From Sedimentitalea sp039941015 (GTDB taxonomy: Bacteria > Pseudomonadota > Alphaproteobacteria > Rhodobacterales > Rhodobacteraceae): a stretch of 64,000 nucleotides of DNA. Both the position numbers and the translations under genes were made by a program. Below the pieces are notes generated by a model. It did not search any database and was not told the DNA's origin. It saw only the letters and a program-made list of their open reading frames with translations. The stretch's first letter is position 1; every line of letters begins with the position of its first letter. Shown here piece by piece: positions 42,437 through 50,662 of this stretch. The stretch is from NCBI RefSeq assembly GCF_039941015.1, contig NZ_JBDVFI010000089.1. One strand, given 5' to 3'.

Positions 42437-44491
42437 TTACATGCCGGGATCAAGGTCATCCAGGCCGCCAGCGAGATCGGCGCCGAACAGATCGTCGGCA
42501 TCTTCGCCGCCCCCTGACGCACCACCCGCATCAACTGCGCAGGCGTCGGTGCCACAGGCATCGGTCTCGTCAGAGCCGCCATCGGCGCCACAGGCAAATC
42601 CGGCAGCAGGTGCAGGCTCGTCGCCTTCGTCACCCTCATTGCCTTCGTTACCTTCGGTCCCTTCATTGTCGGCTTCATTGCCTTCGTCGCCTTCGTCGAG
42701 GCCCGGCTCATCGCCTTCGTTGCCTTCGTTGCCTTCGTCGAGACCAGGTTCGTCACCCTCGTTACCCTCGTTACCTTCGTCGAGGCCGGGTTCGTTTCCT
42801 TCGTTGCCTTCGTTGCCTTCGTCGGTGGTGTCACCGGGCTCGTTGCCTTCGTTGCCCTCATTGCCTTCATCAGTGGTGTCGCCCGGCTCGTTGCCTTCGT
42901 CACCTTCATTGCCTTCGTCATTGACGCCACCGCCAGTTTCGTTGCCTTCGTTACCTTCGTCGGCGCCCGGCTCGTTGCCTTCGTTTCCTTCGTTACCTTC
43001 ATCGGCGCCCGGCTCGTTACCTTCGTTGCCCTCATTGCCTTCATCGAGGCCCGGCTCATCGCCTTCGTTGCCCTCGTTACCTTCATCAAGGCCCGGCTCG
43101 TCGCCTTCGTTACCCTCGTTGCCTTCATCGAGGCCCGGCTCGTCGCCTTCGTTTCCTTCGTCGCCTTCATCGACGCTCGAGGCTTCGCTGCCCTCGTTGC
43201 CTTCGTTGGCTTCGTCACCTTCGTTACCTTCGTCGCCTTCATCGGCGCCTACGAGATCGGGATCGGACGGTTCGTTGCCCTCGTTGCCCTCGTCGAACAG
43301 ATGAGGTTCGTTGCCTTCGTTGGCTTCGTCGCCTTCATTTCCTTCATCGCCCTCGTTACCGGAGAAATCGGGGTCAATCGGCTCGTTGCCCTCATTTCCC
43401 TCATCGAAGAGGTGCGGTTCGTTACCTTCGTTACCTTCGTTACCTTCATTTCCTTCGTCGTTCTCGTTTCCTTCATCGCCCTCGTCGTGGATTTCATTTC
43501 CTTCGTTGCCTTCATCGCCTTCGTTGTGCTCGTCGTGCTCGTCGTCTTCGTTGTCCTCGTCGCCTTCGTCGCCTTCGCCGCCTTCGTCGCCTTCGTTTCC
43601 TTCGTTGCTTTCGTTACCTTCGTCTTCGAAGTCAAAGATGCTTTCGTTGCCTTCGTTATCCTCGTCGCCTTCGTTGTGCTCGTCGCCTTCGTCGCTTTCG
43701 TTACCTTCGTTATTCTCGTTGCCTTCGTTGGCTTCGTTGCCTTCGTCGCGCTCGTTGCCTTCGTTACCTTCGTCGCCTCCCTCGTCGCCCTCGTCGCCTT
43801 CGTCGCCTTCGAACCCTTCGTTGTTTTCGTCGCCTTCGTCACCTTCGCCGCCTTCGTTTCCTTCGTTTCCTTCGTTGTTTTCGTTGCCTTCATCCTCGAA
43901 GTCGAAAAGGGATTCGTTGCCTTCGTTATCCTCGTCGCCTTCGTTGTGTTCGTCGCCTTCGTTATCTTCGTTTCCTTCGTTTCCTTCGACTCCCTCGTTC
44001 CCTTCGTTCCCTTCGTCGCCTTCGTTGCTTTCGTTACCTTCGTCGCCTTCGAACCCGTCGTCGTATTCGTCGCCTTCGTTTCCTTCATCACCTTCATTGC
44101 CGTTAAAGTCGGGGTCGATCGCCTCGTTTCCTTCGTTCCCTTCGTCGAACAGATGCGGTTCGTTTCCTTCGTTTCCTTCGTTACCCTCGTTGCCTTCGTC
44201 ATTCTCGTTGCCAGCAAAGTCGGGGTCGGCTGGTTCGTTGCCTTCGTTACCTTCATCAAACAGATGCGGCTCGTTGCCTTCGTTGGCCTCGTTCCCTTCG
44301 TTTCCTTCGTCGTCTTCGTTGCCTTCATTGGCTTCGTCGCCCTCGTCACCTTCGTCGTAGGCCTGTGCAGGGTCTGGGGGTGGCATGCCGCCGATGACTG
44401 CAGTCGCTTCTGCCACGGTCAGTTCGATGATGTCCTCGGCTTCGGTCTCAAAACCAGCCGCAGTCGAACGCAGAAATGCAAAAAGTTTCAT
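42437..44491 (-). CDS. Giant acidic Gly-Asn/Asp-Glu repeat protein with double-glycine leader
   Basis: A 684-residue protein. Residues 1-35 resemble a double-glycine leader: LTVAEATAVIGG fits LSxxELxxIxGG, with predicted cleavage before MPPPDPAQ. Residues about 45-625 are mostly G-N/D-E tripeptides with longer units on top: DEPGLDEGNEGNEG-type units repeated about ten times, four PHLFDEGNEGNE-x-DPD segments and two LFDFEDEGNE segments. The tail (627-684) is Gly/Ala/Asp-rich with three Cys (634, 646, 651). I count only three basic Lys/Arg residues in total. GGAG nine bases upstream sets the start. I know of no named family. Leader-directed export and calcium or metal binding are inferences. 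Confidence 0.75.
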   Translation of the reverse strand: MKLFAFLRSTAAGFETEAEDIIELTVAEATAVIGGMPPPDPAQAYDEGDEGDEANEGNEDDEGNEGNEANEGNEPHLFDEGNEGNEPADPDFAGNENDEGNEGNEGNEGNEPHLFDEGNEGNEAIDPDFNGNEGDEGNEGDEYDDGFEGDEGNESNEGDEGNEGNEGVEGNEGNEDNEGDEHNEGDEDNEGNESLFDFEDEGNENNEGNEGNEGGEGDEGDENNEGFEGDEGDEGDEGGDEGNEGNERDEGNEANEGNENNEGNESDEGDEHNEGDEDNEGNESIFDFEDEGNESNEGNEGDEGGEGDEGDEDNEDDEHDEHNEGDEGNEGNEIHDEGDEGNENDEGNEGNEGNEGNEPHLFDEGNEGNEPIDPDFSGNEGDEGNEGDEANEGNEPHLFDEGNEGNEPSDPDLVGADEGDEGNEGDEANEGNEGSEASSVDEGDEGNEGDEPGLDEGNEGNEGDEPGLDEGNEGNEGDEPGLDEGNEGNEGNEPGADEGNEGNEGNEPGADEGNEGNETGGGVNDEGNEGDEGNEPGDTTDEGNEGNEGNEPGDTTDEGNEGNEGNEPGLDEGNEGNEGDEPGLDEGNEGNEGDEPGLDEGDEGNEADNEGTEGNEGNEGDEGDEPAPAAGFACGADGGSDETDACGTDACAVDAGGASGGGEDADDLFGADLAGGLDDLDPGM
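42620..44360 (-). repeat. Low-complexity 9-bp repeat tract encoding Gly-Asn/Asp-Glu
   Basis: The coding strand is built from the 9-base unit GGC-[A/G]AC-GA[A/G] and its higher-order copies. The opposite strand therefore stays open over long stretches (Leu-Pro-Ser and Phe-Val-Ala rich frames), which are mirror artefacts. Such tracts can slip in replication, so length may vary between strains and assembly errors are possible. Confidence 0.85.
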
Positions 44492-45252
44492 GATTTATTT
44501 CTCCAATATGGTTGATGAAACAACCCCCGTAGGGATCGCTCCGTTTCAAGCCAGACCTGAAATTGGTCCAGCCCGTCTCCTTCTGTGCGCCAAAGGTGTT
44601 TGCCTTCAGTGCATGATGGACACACCGACGGAATCCCACGTGTGATGGCTGCCCGTCAGCACTCCATCATCGTTGGTCGTTGGACTGTTTTTCTGATGTC
44701 AGCCGTCGTGAAAGACGAACCCCCACACCAAGGTGCAAGGAAACAGTTGCTCGGCCATATTAAATCCTAGTTCGGGCAGGGCAGACTTGTTGCCAGTCCC
44801 GATGCATAGCCAGTAGATCAATTTTCTGAAGAAACAGGCGCTGCAAATTGGCAGCTTATAGCTCGTCTAAATATAGCCATGGTTCCGAGTCCAATGTCCC
44901 AGGAACGGCCCAGTCCCTTCAGTTGTGTAGGCACTATAACATACACCCCCCCAATCGCGTAGGCATGGAATCCATGACCTCACGCGGAAAATCGCATGGC
45001 TCACGGGTTGGTCCCGGTACGCCATCAGGCTTGGTGTGAAGACAAGGCTGTTGCGAGGACTTGGGATCAGGGGGGGGGCGGAAATACGACGCAAATATTC
45101 TTTGCGTCTTGTTTGTTCATTTCGCGAGCGGTCGGTCCGGTGCGTGGGGTTTTCCAAAGGTCTGCCTTGCAGGCATGCGTCAGGCCAGTCTACGGTGCCT
45201 TATGACCAAGGACCGGACGTTTGAATCCGGCCTCGACAACGTGGGAGCTGAC
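44492..45252. other. 761-bp intergenic region between divergent genes
   Basis: No open frame here has both a ribosome site and protein-like composition. It contains the upstream region of the repeat-protein gene, a 13-bp dyad CATGGAATCCATG (44964-44976), a run of nine G (45070-45078) and a terminator-like hairpin at 45088-45108. It could hold a small RNA or a long leader for the peptide importer operon, but nothing proves it. Confidence 0.4.
45088..45108 (+). terminator. Terminator-like hairpin upstream of the peptide importer operon
   Basis: GACGCAAA (45088-45095) and TTTGCGTC (45101-45108) form a perfect 8-bp stem with loop TATTC. They are followed by TTGTTTGTT, a fair U-tract on the + strand. 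It lies 145 bases before the binding-protein start with no gene upstream on that strand, so it may be an attenuator or end a small RNA. Confidence 0.5.
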
Positions 45253-46773
45253 ATGACTGATAAACTTCTGAAACGGACCGTTCTCGGAGCCGTGCTAGCC
45301 GCCGCCACTGCCAGCGCTGGCTGGGCTGGCAAGGCGGATGATACGCTGAACGTGGCCTTTACCAAGGAACTGGAAAACGTCGACAGCTATTTCAACTCGT
45401 CCCGCGAAGGTGTCGTGTTGCAACGGGCGGTTTGGGACGGGCTGGTCTATCGTGACCCCGAAACCAACGAATACATCGGCAACCTTGCCACCGATTGGGA
45501 GTGGATCGACGACACCACGATCGAATTCAAGCTGCGCGAAGGCGTCACGTTCCATAATGGCGAACCGTTCAATGCGGACGATGTGGTCTTTACGGTGAAT
45601 TTCGTTGCCGACGAGGCCAATGGCGTCAAGACACAGCGTAATGTGAACTGGATGAAGTCCGCGGAAAAGATCGATGACTATACTGTACGGATCATGCTGA
45701 AAGAGGCATTTCCGGCCGCCATCGAATTCCTGTCTGGCCCAGTTTCGATGTATCCGAACGAATATTACGCCGAAGCCGGACCCAGCGGCATGGGGCTGAA
45801 ACCGGTCGGCACCGGCCCTTACAAGGTTGTCGAGGTCGTCCCGGGCGCGCATTTCGTGCTGGAAAAGAACGAGAATTACCATGACAGCCCCAAGGGGCAG
45901 CCCGAAATCGGCAAGGTGGATATTCGCACCATCCCGGATGTGAACACCCAGATTGCCGAACTGTTCAACGGTACGCTGGACCTGATCTGGCAGACACCTG
46001 CGGATCAGGCCGAGAAACTGGCAACGATGGATAATTTCACCGTCGCCAATGAAAGCACCATGCGGATCGGGTATCTGACACTGGATGCCGCCGGACGCAC
46101 CGGAGAGGCCAACCCGTTCACCAAGTTGGCGGTTCGTCAGGCTGTCGCACATGCCATCGACCGCGAGGCGCTGGTCGGCGCACTGCTCAAAGGCAAGAGC
46201 CAGGTTATTTCCTCGGCTTGTTTCCCGAGCCAGTTCGGCTGCGAGCAGGATGTGACCAGCTATGAGTACGACCCTGAAAAGGCCAAGGCGCTGTTGGCCG
46301 AGGCGGGATACCCGGATGGGTTCGCTACCGATTTCTATGCCTATCGGAACCGCGACTATGCCGAGGCGATTTCGTCCTTCCTGAACGCGGTAGGGATCGA
46401 AACCAACTTTAACATGCTGCAATACTCTGCGCTGCGGGAATTGCGGATGAAAGAAGGCACGCCGGTGTCGTTCCAGACATGGGGCAGCTACTCGATCAAC
46501 GATACCTCGGCGATCACCAGCCAGTTCTTCAAACTCGGCTCACTGGATGATGCGCGCGATGAAGAAGTCAAGGAATGGCTCGATATTGCGGACAGTTCGA
46601 CCGATCCCGAGACGCGCAAGGAATACTATTCCAAGGCGCTCAAGAAAATCGCTGATGAGGCATATTGGGTGCCGATGTTCAGCTACAACACCAACTACGT
46701 CTTTAACAACGATGTCACCTACACCCCGACACCTGACGAAGTGTTGCGGTTTACCACAATGCGCTGGAACTAG
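45253..46773 (+). CDS. Peptide ABC importer, periplasmic binding protein (SBP family 5)
   Basis: A 506-residue DppA/OppA-type binding protein. A signal peptide ends at SAGWA-GK. Family segments are DTLNVAFTKELENVDSYF, LATDWEWIDDTTIEFKLREGVTFHNGEPFNADDVVFTVNF by position near 85-125, and RQAVAHAIDREAL. GGGAG six bases before ATG 45253 sets the start; the longer in-frame extension would mask the signal peptide. The downstream gamma-glutamyltransferase-like and M20 peptidase genes suggest a peptide or gamma-glutamyl substrate. Confidence 0.85.
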   Translation: MTDKLLKRTVLGAVLAAATASAGWAGKADDTLNVAFTKELENVDSYFNSSREGVVLQRAVWDGLVYRDPETNEYIGNLATDWEWIDDTTIEFKLREGVTFHNGEPFNADDVVFTVNFVADEANGVKTQRNVNWMKSAEKIDDYTVRIMLKEAFPAAIEFLSGPVSMYPNEYYAEAGPSGMGLKPVGTGPYKVVEVVPGAHFVLEKNENYHDSPKGQPEIGKVDIRTIPDVNTQIAELFNGTLDLIWQTPADQAEKLATMDNFTVANESTMRIGYLTLDAAGRTGEANPFTKLAVRQAVAHAIDREALVGALLKGKSQVISSACFPSQFGCEQDVTSYEYDPEKAKALLAEAGYPDGFATDFYAYRNRDYAEAISSFLNAVGIETNFNMLQYSALRELRMKEGTPVSFQTWGSYSINDTSAITSQFFKLGSLDDARDEEVKEWLDIADSSTDPETRKEYYSKALKKIADEAYWVPMFSYNTNYVFNNDVTYTPTPDEVLRFTTMRWN

Positions 46774-46786
46774 GGCGACCAAGCTT

Positions 46787-46814
46787 GTCAAAGGGCGTGA
46801 TCGCGCCCTTTGAC
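46787..46814 (+). terminator. Intercistronic stem-loop after the peptide-binding protein gene
   Basis: GTCAAAGGGCG (46787-46797) and CGCCCTTTGAC (46804-46814) form a perfect 11-bp stem with a 6-base loop, 13 bases after the stop. It has no U-tract. It probably raises binding-protein mRNA over the permease genes. Confidence 0.65.
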
Positions 46815-46839
46815 CCTCGCAAAAAGGGGCTGTGCGCGC

Positions 46840-47757
46840 GTGTTGCAATTCATCCTGAAACGTCTCGGATTGGCCTTGCTGGTGGCCCTGACCGTGTCGA
46901 TCATCAGCTTTTCGCTGCTGTTTTTGTCGGGCGATCCGGCGGCGGCGCTGGCGGGGGAAACCGCCAGTGATCAGGACGTGGAAGCGATCCGCAGGCTCTA
47001 TGGCTTTGATCGGCCGATGTTCGTGCAATACTGGGAGTGGCTGTCCGGTGCGCTGACCGGAGATCTGGGCGAAAGTTACTATTTCAAATTGCCGGTGGCC
47101 AGCCTCATCGCTGACAGGTTGCAGATCACCATGTTGCTGGGCGTCTGCGGCATCTCCTTTGCGCTGTTGACCGCTGTTCCGTTGGGCGTGGCGGCGGCAA
47201 TCCGGCCCAATTCGATCATCGACCGGGTGGCGCTGTTCCTGTCGGTTGCGGGTCAGGCGATGCCGTCCTTTTGGTTTGGGCTGATCCTGATTGTGGTCTT
47301 TGCCATTCAGCTCGGCTGGCTGCCGCCATCGGGTACGGCAACATGGGCGCATTTCGTGATGCCGACCATCGTTCTGGGCTATTACGCGATGCCCGCGATC
47401 ATGCGGTTGACGCGCGCCGGGATGCTGGACGTGCTATCATCCGATTACATCCGCACGGCACGGGCCAAGGGCGCATCCGAGGGTCGGGTGCTTTTCAAAC
47501 ATGCCCTGCGCAACGCGATCATCCCGGTGGTCAGCCTTGCCGCAGTGCAGATGGGTTTCATGCTTGGCGGCTCCATCGTGGTCGAGAGCATCTTTGCGTT
47601 GCACGGCGCGGGGTATCTGGCGTGGGAGAGCATTGCACGCAACGATTTGCCAACGGTGCAGGCGCTGATCCTCGTATTTTCTTTGTTCTACATCGTGTTT
47701 ACCTTCCTGTCAGACGTGCTCAATGCATGGCTTGATCCACGCATGAGGGCTGGTTGA
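46840..47757 (+). CDS. Peptide ABC importer, permease (DppB type)
   Basis: A 305-residue permease with the DppB start MLQFILKRLGLALLVALTVS when read from GTG 46840, which has AAGGGG upstream. The EAA-type coupling motif lies in IRTARAKGASEGRVLFKHALRNA. Six membrane helices are expected. The stop is one base before the next start. It forms the channel with the following permease. Confidence 0.85.
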   Translation: MLQFILKRLGLALLVALTVSIISFSLLFLSGDPAAALAGETASDQDVEAIRRLYGFDRPMFVQYWEWLSGALTGDLGESYYFKLPVASLIADRLQITMLLGVCGISFALLTAVPLGVAAAIRPNSIIDRVALFLSVAGQAMPSFWFGLILIVVFAIQLGWLPPSGTATWAHFVMPTIVLGYYAMPAIMRLTRAGMLDVLSSDYIRTARAKGASEGRVLFKHALRNAIIPVVSLAAVQMGFMLGGSIVVESIFALHGAGYLAWESIARNDLPTVQALILVFSLFYIVFTFLSDVLNAWLDPRMRAG

Positions 47758-47758
47758 C

Positions 47759-48655
47759 ATGACCGATACCTCCTCTGATCCGCTTCTCGCTGAAATCACC
47801 GGCCCGACGCCCGGGCAGTTGTTGCGCAAGCGGGTGTTCGGGCATCAGGGTCTGCTGATCGGCGCGGTGGTCCTTGGGTTGTTGGTGCTGGTGGCGGTGT
47901 TTGCGCCGTGGCTTGCACCGCATAATCCTTATGCGCAGGACCTGTTGGCACGGATGCAACCGCCTGTGTTCATGGGCGGCACATGGAACCATCCACTGGG
48001 CACCGACCATCTGGGCCGGGACTACCTGTCGCGCCTGATCTACGGCGCGCGGGTGTCGCTGTTGATCGGCACGATTGCCGCTCTGATCTCGGGCGTGATC
48101 GGCACGGCGATGGGCGTGGCCGCCGGGTATTTCGGCGGCAAGGTCGATGCTGTCGTCACCTTTCTGATCAACGTGCGTCTGGCGATGCCGGTGGTGCTGG
48201 TGGCACTGGCGGTTGTTGCGATCATGGGTGGTTCGCTTGAGGTGGTGATTGTCGTGTTGGGCCTGTTGTTGTGGGACCGTTTTGCCGTGGTTATGCGCTC
48301 CAGCACGTTGCAGGTGCGGGGCCGCGAATATGTTGCTGCCGCACGCGCGGTGGGCTGTTCCACACCGCGAATTCTGATGTCGGAAATCATGCCCAACATC
48401 GTCAACAACCTGATCGTGGTGGTGACGCTGGAAATGGCCCACGCGATCCTGTTGGAGGCGGCGCTTTCCTTTCTGGGCCTTGGTGTTCAACCCCCGACGC
48501 CTAGCTGGGGGCTGATGGTGTCAGAAGGCAAGAACATGATGCTGTTTGAACCCTGGCTCGTGCTGATCCCCGGCGCGGTGCTGTTCATACTGGTCCTTGC
48601 GATCAACCTGATGGGCGATGGGCTGCGCGACGTGACCGCACCCGAGAACCGGTGA
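47759..48655 (+). CDS. Peptide ABC importer, permease (DppC type)
   Basis: A 298-residue permease with a long cytoplasmic N-terminus, a first helix near 32-52, the DppC segment HPLGTDHLGRDYLSRLIYGAR and the coupling motif YVAAARAVGCSTPRILMSEIMPN. It ends with DGLRDVTAPENR, typical of the family. It follows its partner by one base. Confidence 0.86.
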   Translation: MTDTSSDPLLAEITGPTPGQLLRKRVFGHQGLLIGAVVLGLLVLVAVFAPWLAPHNPYAQDLLARMQPPVFMGGTWNHPLGTDHLGRDYLSRLIYGARVSLLIGTIAALISGVIGTAMGVAAGYFGGKVDAVVTFLINVRLAMPVVLVALAVVAIMGGSLEVVIVVLGLLLWDRFAVVMRSSTLQVRGREYVAAARAVGCSTPRILMSEIMPNIVNNLIVVVTLEMAHAILLEAALSFLGLGVQPPTPSWGLMVSEGKNMMLFEPWLVLIPGAVLFILVLAINLMGDGLRDVTAPENR

Positions 48656-48662
48656 GAATGCT

Positions 48663-49661
48663 ATGACTGAACCTCTTCTTTCCGTGCGCGGCCTGACAAT
48701 CGACATTCCTGTCGGTGGTGGCACGTTAAACGCGGTGCGCGGGATCGATTTTGACCTGAATCGGGGCGAAACCCTTTGTATCGTCGGCGAAAGCGGCTCT
48801 GGAAAATCGCTGACCTCGCTGGCGCTGATGGGGTTGCTGGGTGGCAAGATCGACCGGCGGGCAACACGGATGGATTTTGACGGCACCGATCTGGGCAGTG
48901 CCGGGCGGCGGACCATGCGCGCCCTGCGCGGCGACCGGATGGCGATGATCTTTCAGGAACCGATGACTTCGCTCAACCCCGCCTACACGATTGGCGACCA
49001 GCTCGCCGAGGCACTGCTGTTGCATCGCAACGTTGGCAAGGAACAGGCAAGGGCGCGTGCGGTCGAGCTGTTGGAAAAGGTCGGGATCACCGCCGCTGCC
49101 AGCCGTCTGTCGCAATACCCGCACCAACTGTCCGGAGGGTTGCGACAGCGGGTGATGATCGCCATGGCGCTGATGTGTGAGCCGGAACTGATCATTGCGG
49201 ATGAGCCGACAACCGCGCTGGACGTCACCATACAGGCGCAGATCCTGCGGCTGCTGGTCGATCTGGGGCGCGAGATGAATATGGCGATGATCCTCATCAC
49301 CCACGATCTGGGGGTCGTTGCCCGCGTCGCGGACAAGGTGGCGGTAATGTACGCGGGCGAATTGGTGGAAACCGGCAGCGCGACGCAAGTGTTCAATGCG
49401 CCCATGCACCCCTATACGCGCGGCCTGCTGCGCTGCATTCCGCAACCGGGCAAGACCGAACGCGGTGCGAAACTGGGGACCATTCCCGGCATCGTGCCAA
49501 GCCTTGTCGGAGGTATCACAGGCTGCCCGTTCCGAACCCGCTGTGATCAGGCGGTTGCCGCCTGTCGCGCCGACATTCCGCAACGCACGTTAGACGAGGC
49601 ACACCTGTTCCGATGCGTGCACGAAAGTGGGTATCGCGGCGCAACGGAGGTTCCCGCATGA
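48663..49661 (+). CDS. Peptide ABC importer, ATPase (DppD type)
   Basis: A 332-residue ATPase. Walker A is GESGSGKS, the signature LSGGLRQRVMIAMAL, Walker B LIIADEPTTALD and the switch LITHDLGVVA. The C-terminal oligopeptide extension has four Cys (GCPFRTRCDQAVAAC and later FRCV) that in relatives bind an iron-sulfur cluster. It overlaps the next ATPase start by four bases. Confidence 0.86.
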   Translation: MTEPLLSVRGLTIDIPVGGGTLNAVRGIDFDLNRGETLCIVGESGSGKSLTSLALMGLLGGKIDRRATRMDFDGTDLGSAGRRTMRALRGDRMAMIFQEPMTSLNPAYTIGDQLAEALLLHRNVGKEQARARAVELLEKVGITAAASRLSQYPHQLSGGLRQRVMIAMALMCEPELIIADEPTTALDVTIQAQILRLLVDLGREMNMAMILITHDLGVVARVADKVAVMYAGELVETGSATQVFNAPMHPYTRGLLRCIPQPGKTERGAKLGTIPGIVPSLVGGITGCPFRTRCDQAVAACRADIPQRTLDEAHLFRCVHESGYRGATEVPA

Positions 49662-50662
49662 ACGCCCCGGTACTGGAACTGCGTGGCGTGACCAAGACCT
49701 ATAGCGTCAAGCAGGGTCTCTTTGGCAAACCCAAACCGCTGACGGCGGTCAATGACGTGTCGCTGACCTTGGGCCGGGGCGAGGTCTTGGGTTTGGTCGG
49801 GGAATCCGGCTGTGGAAAATCCACGCTCGCTAAGATTCTGCTGGGACTGGAGGCACCGACGACCGGCGAGGTTCTGGTCGATGGCGAGCGGATCGAGGCG
49901 ACCGACCGGCGCAAGCTGGCCCGGCGCATCCAGCCGATCTTTCAGGATCCCTATTCCTCGCTGAACCCGCGCAAGAGCATTGAGGATATCGTGTCGCTGC
50001 CGCTGCGGGTGCACAATGTCGGCGACGCAAGTAGCCAGAAAAAGGCGGTGCGCGATATTCTGGATATCGTCGGCTTGCCCGCGCGCGTGATGCAGACCTA
50101 TCCCAACCAGATGTCCGGCGGCCAACGACAGCGTGTCGCCATCGCGCGCGCCCTGATCATGAAGCCCGAGATCGTGATCTGTGACGAGCCGACCTCGGCG
50201 CTGGACGTGTCGGTACAGAGCCAGATTTTGAACCTGTTGGGCGATTTGCGTGATGAATTTGGGCTGACCTATCTGTTTATCAGTCACGATCTGGCGGTGG
50301 TCGAACATCTCGCGACGCGCGTTGCGGTGATGTATCTCGGGCGCATCGTCGAAGAGGCCAGCGTCGGTGGGCTGTTTGACACGCCGCGGCACCCCTATTC
50401 GCAGGCCTTGCTGACTTCGGTTCTGACGCCTGATCCGGGACAGGGTGTGCCGGACACGCATCTTGGGATGGAGTACCCGAACCCGATTGCACCGCCACCG
50501 GGCTGTCATTTCCATCCGCGTTGTCCGCGCGCGATGATGCAATGTACACAGACCGCGCCGCTGCCGGTGGCAACTGATGACGGCCATGTTGAATGCCATT
50601 TGTTCGATACCGAACGCGGCATGGACACTGGCGCCCCCCTGAAACCGGAGACCACCGCGTGA
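49658..50662 (+). CDS. Peptide ABC importer, ATPase (DppF type)
   Basis: A 334-residue ATPase. Walker A is GESGCGKST, the signature MSGGQRQRVAIARAL, Walker B IVICDEPTSALD and the switch FISHDLAVVEHL. The C-terminal Cys-rich extension (PPPGCHFHPRCPRAMMQC) is typical of peptide importers. The start is ATG 49658; the upstream part of the open frame is the end of the DppD-type gene. Confidence 0.86.
   Translation: MNAPVLELRGVTKTYSVKQGLFGKPKPLTAVNDVSLTLGRGEVLGLVGESGCGKSTLAKILLGLEAPTTGEVLVDGERIEATDRRKLARRIQPIFQDPYSSLNPRKSIEDIVSLPLRVHNVGDASSQKKAVRDILDIVGLPARVMQTYPNQMSGGQRQRVAIARALIMKPEIVICDEPTSALDVSVQSQILNLLGDLRDEFGLTYLFISHDLAVVEHLATRVAVMYLGRIVEEASVGGLFDTPRHPYSQALLTSVLTPDPGQGVPDTHLGMEYPNPIAPPPGCHFHPRCPRAMMQCTQTAPLPVATDDGHVECHLFDTERGMDTGAPLKPETTA

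Noticed and set aside
42437..44491. CRISPR-like array reading of the repeat tract
   Set aside because: Units are contiguous 9-bp codon repeats in one open frame, with no unique spacers of constant length.
42432..44515. Long + strand open frames rich in Leu-Pro-Ser or Phe-Val-Ala opposite the acidic repeat gene
   Set aside because: They mirror the 9-bp repeat of the - strand gene, which keeps other frames open. Only the - strand frame has a ribosome site, a leader and a non-repetitive tail.
45061..45252. N-terminal extension of the peptide-binding protein
   Set aside because: The extension lacks a ribosome site and would bury the signal peptide. GGGAG before ATG 45253 gives a normal secreted protein.
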